Source: Silicimonas sp.
GTDB lineage: Bacteria > Pseudomonadota > Alphaproteobacteria > Rhodobacterales > Rhodobacteraceae
NCBI GenBank assembly: GCA_022819605.1
Contig: JAJEGW010000148.1
Coordinates: 1 to 56,170 of the forward strand
Direction of reading: 5' to 3'
DNA: 56,170 bases
The position numbers were made by a program, and so were the translations under genes. Each line of letters opens with the position of its first letter. Position 1 is the first letter of the stretch. Below the pieces are notes generated by a model. That model was not told where the DNA came from, made no database searches, and saw only the letters and a list, made by a program, of their open reading frames with translations. Positions 55,975-56,170 of the stretch are shown piece by piece.

Positions 55975-56041
55975 TCTGCACTCGATCCGCCAAGGCTCGA
56001 AGGATCCGGGCCGTCGCGCCCCAGATGTAATACCAAACCAA
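55961..56041 (-). pseudogene. C-terminal remnant of a NUDIX (CoA pyrophosphatase-like) gene
   Basis: In one minus-strand frame the residues W-Y-Y-I-W-G-A-T-A-R-I-L-R-A-L-A-D-R-V are followed by a stop at 55961. IWGATARIL is the characteristic end of NUDIX CoA diphosphatases, which commonly precede cca in Rhodobacterales. Going upstream the frame meets TGA within about nine codons, in AT-rich DNA unlike the rest. So only about 24 C-terminal codons remain. The body of the gene may lie beyond the inserted DNA or be lost. Confidence 0.6.
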
Positions 56042-56170
56042 ATAAATAAAGACTCACGAACAATTTAGGAACATCATGTAGTGATGCGCCGCATCATGTT
56101 GCGTGTGATCGGCCCAGCCGTCCTGTATTCTGTGTTTGGCTACAAGCAGAAGGAGAACGGCATGCCCGCC
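56036..56170. other. AT-rich junction and possible start of an inserted element
   Basis: From about 56036 the sequence changes abruptly to AT-rich DNA (ACCAAATAAATAAAGACTC). Near the right edge AAGGAG stands before an ATG at 56162 on the plus strand, which may be the first codons of a gene in the inserted DNA; only three codons are visible. The kind of element cannot be told. Confidence 0.4.

Overview
The window looks like a chromosome segment from a GC-rich alphaproteobacterium, most likely Rhodobacterales (Roseobacter/Rhodobacter type). Supporting signs are the blocks rnd-lptC-lptA-lptB-hpf-ptsN, secA/ppiC-argJ-mutT and rimP-nusA-ylxR-infB, a dnaK promoter of alphaproteobacterial RpoH type, and a FrcBCAK-type sugar transporter with its ROK repressor. 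Base composition was judged by eye only. No rRNA, tRNA or CRISPR array was seen.

Left part (1-23 kb), accessory catabolism. A five-gene dipeptide/oligopeptide ABC transporter operon (dppA-B-C-D-F, minus strand, dppF cut by the window edge) is followed upstream by an RpiR-family repressor and a RidA protein. A shared 15-bp box, TGTAA-N5-TTACA, lies inside the dppA promoter and just upstream of ridA, so the three units probably form one regulon. Next come a small Rieske protein lacking one cluster histidine, and a divergent plus-strand operon with two Gfo/Idh/MocA dehydrogenases around a cupin-like protein, an unexplained 405-nt frame broken by one TGA, and a DAO-type FAD oxidoreductase. This operon converges on a minus-strand block of a non-pyrrolysine MttB-family methyltransferase, threonine dehydrogenase (tdh) and 2-amino-3-ketobutyrate ligase (kbl). 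A persulfide-dioxygenase-like metallo-hydrolase and the frcB-C-A-K sugar uptake operon with divergent frcR follow.

Middle part (23-43 kb), housekeeping. Ribonuclease D, LPS transport (lptC, lptA, lptB), ribosome hibernation (hpf), nitrogen PTS (ptsN), cysQ, alkB, dnaK-dnaJ, secA, a periplasmic parvulin, argJ, mutT, and the rimP-nusA-ylxR-infB operon, which has an intrinsic terminator immediately in front of rimP.

Right part (43-56 kb), mixed housekeeping and envelope. Proline iminopeptidase, ubiG, a grx-nitrilase-marR operon whose glutaredoxin has a displaced cysteine (CGYSC), a BioC/NDUFAF5-like methyltransferase, hemH, two L,D-transpeptidases around a CAP-domain lipoprotein, a heterodimeric ABC exporter, and cca. 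At the right edge only the C-terminal end of a NUDIX gene survives, against AT-rich DNA that looks like an insertion junction.

Recurring themes are overlapping ATGA/GTGA stop-start pairs, several TTG starts with good Shine-Dalgarno sequences, and GC-rich hairpins without a T-run directly after the first gene of three operons (dppA, frcB, dnaK), as expected for differential expression within an operon. The most unusual items are the Gfo-cupin-Gfo/FAD/MttB block, the Rieske and glutaredoxin active-site changes, and the rimP leader terminator.
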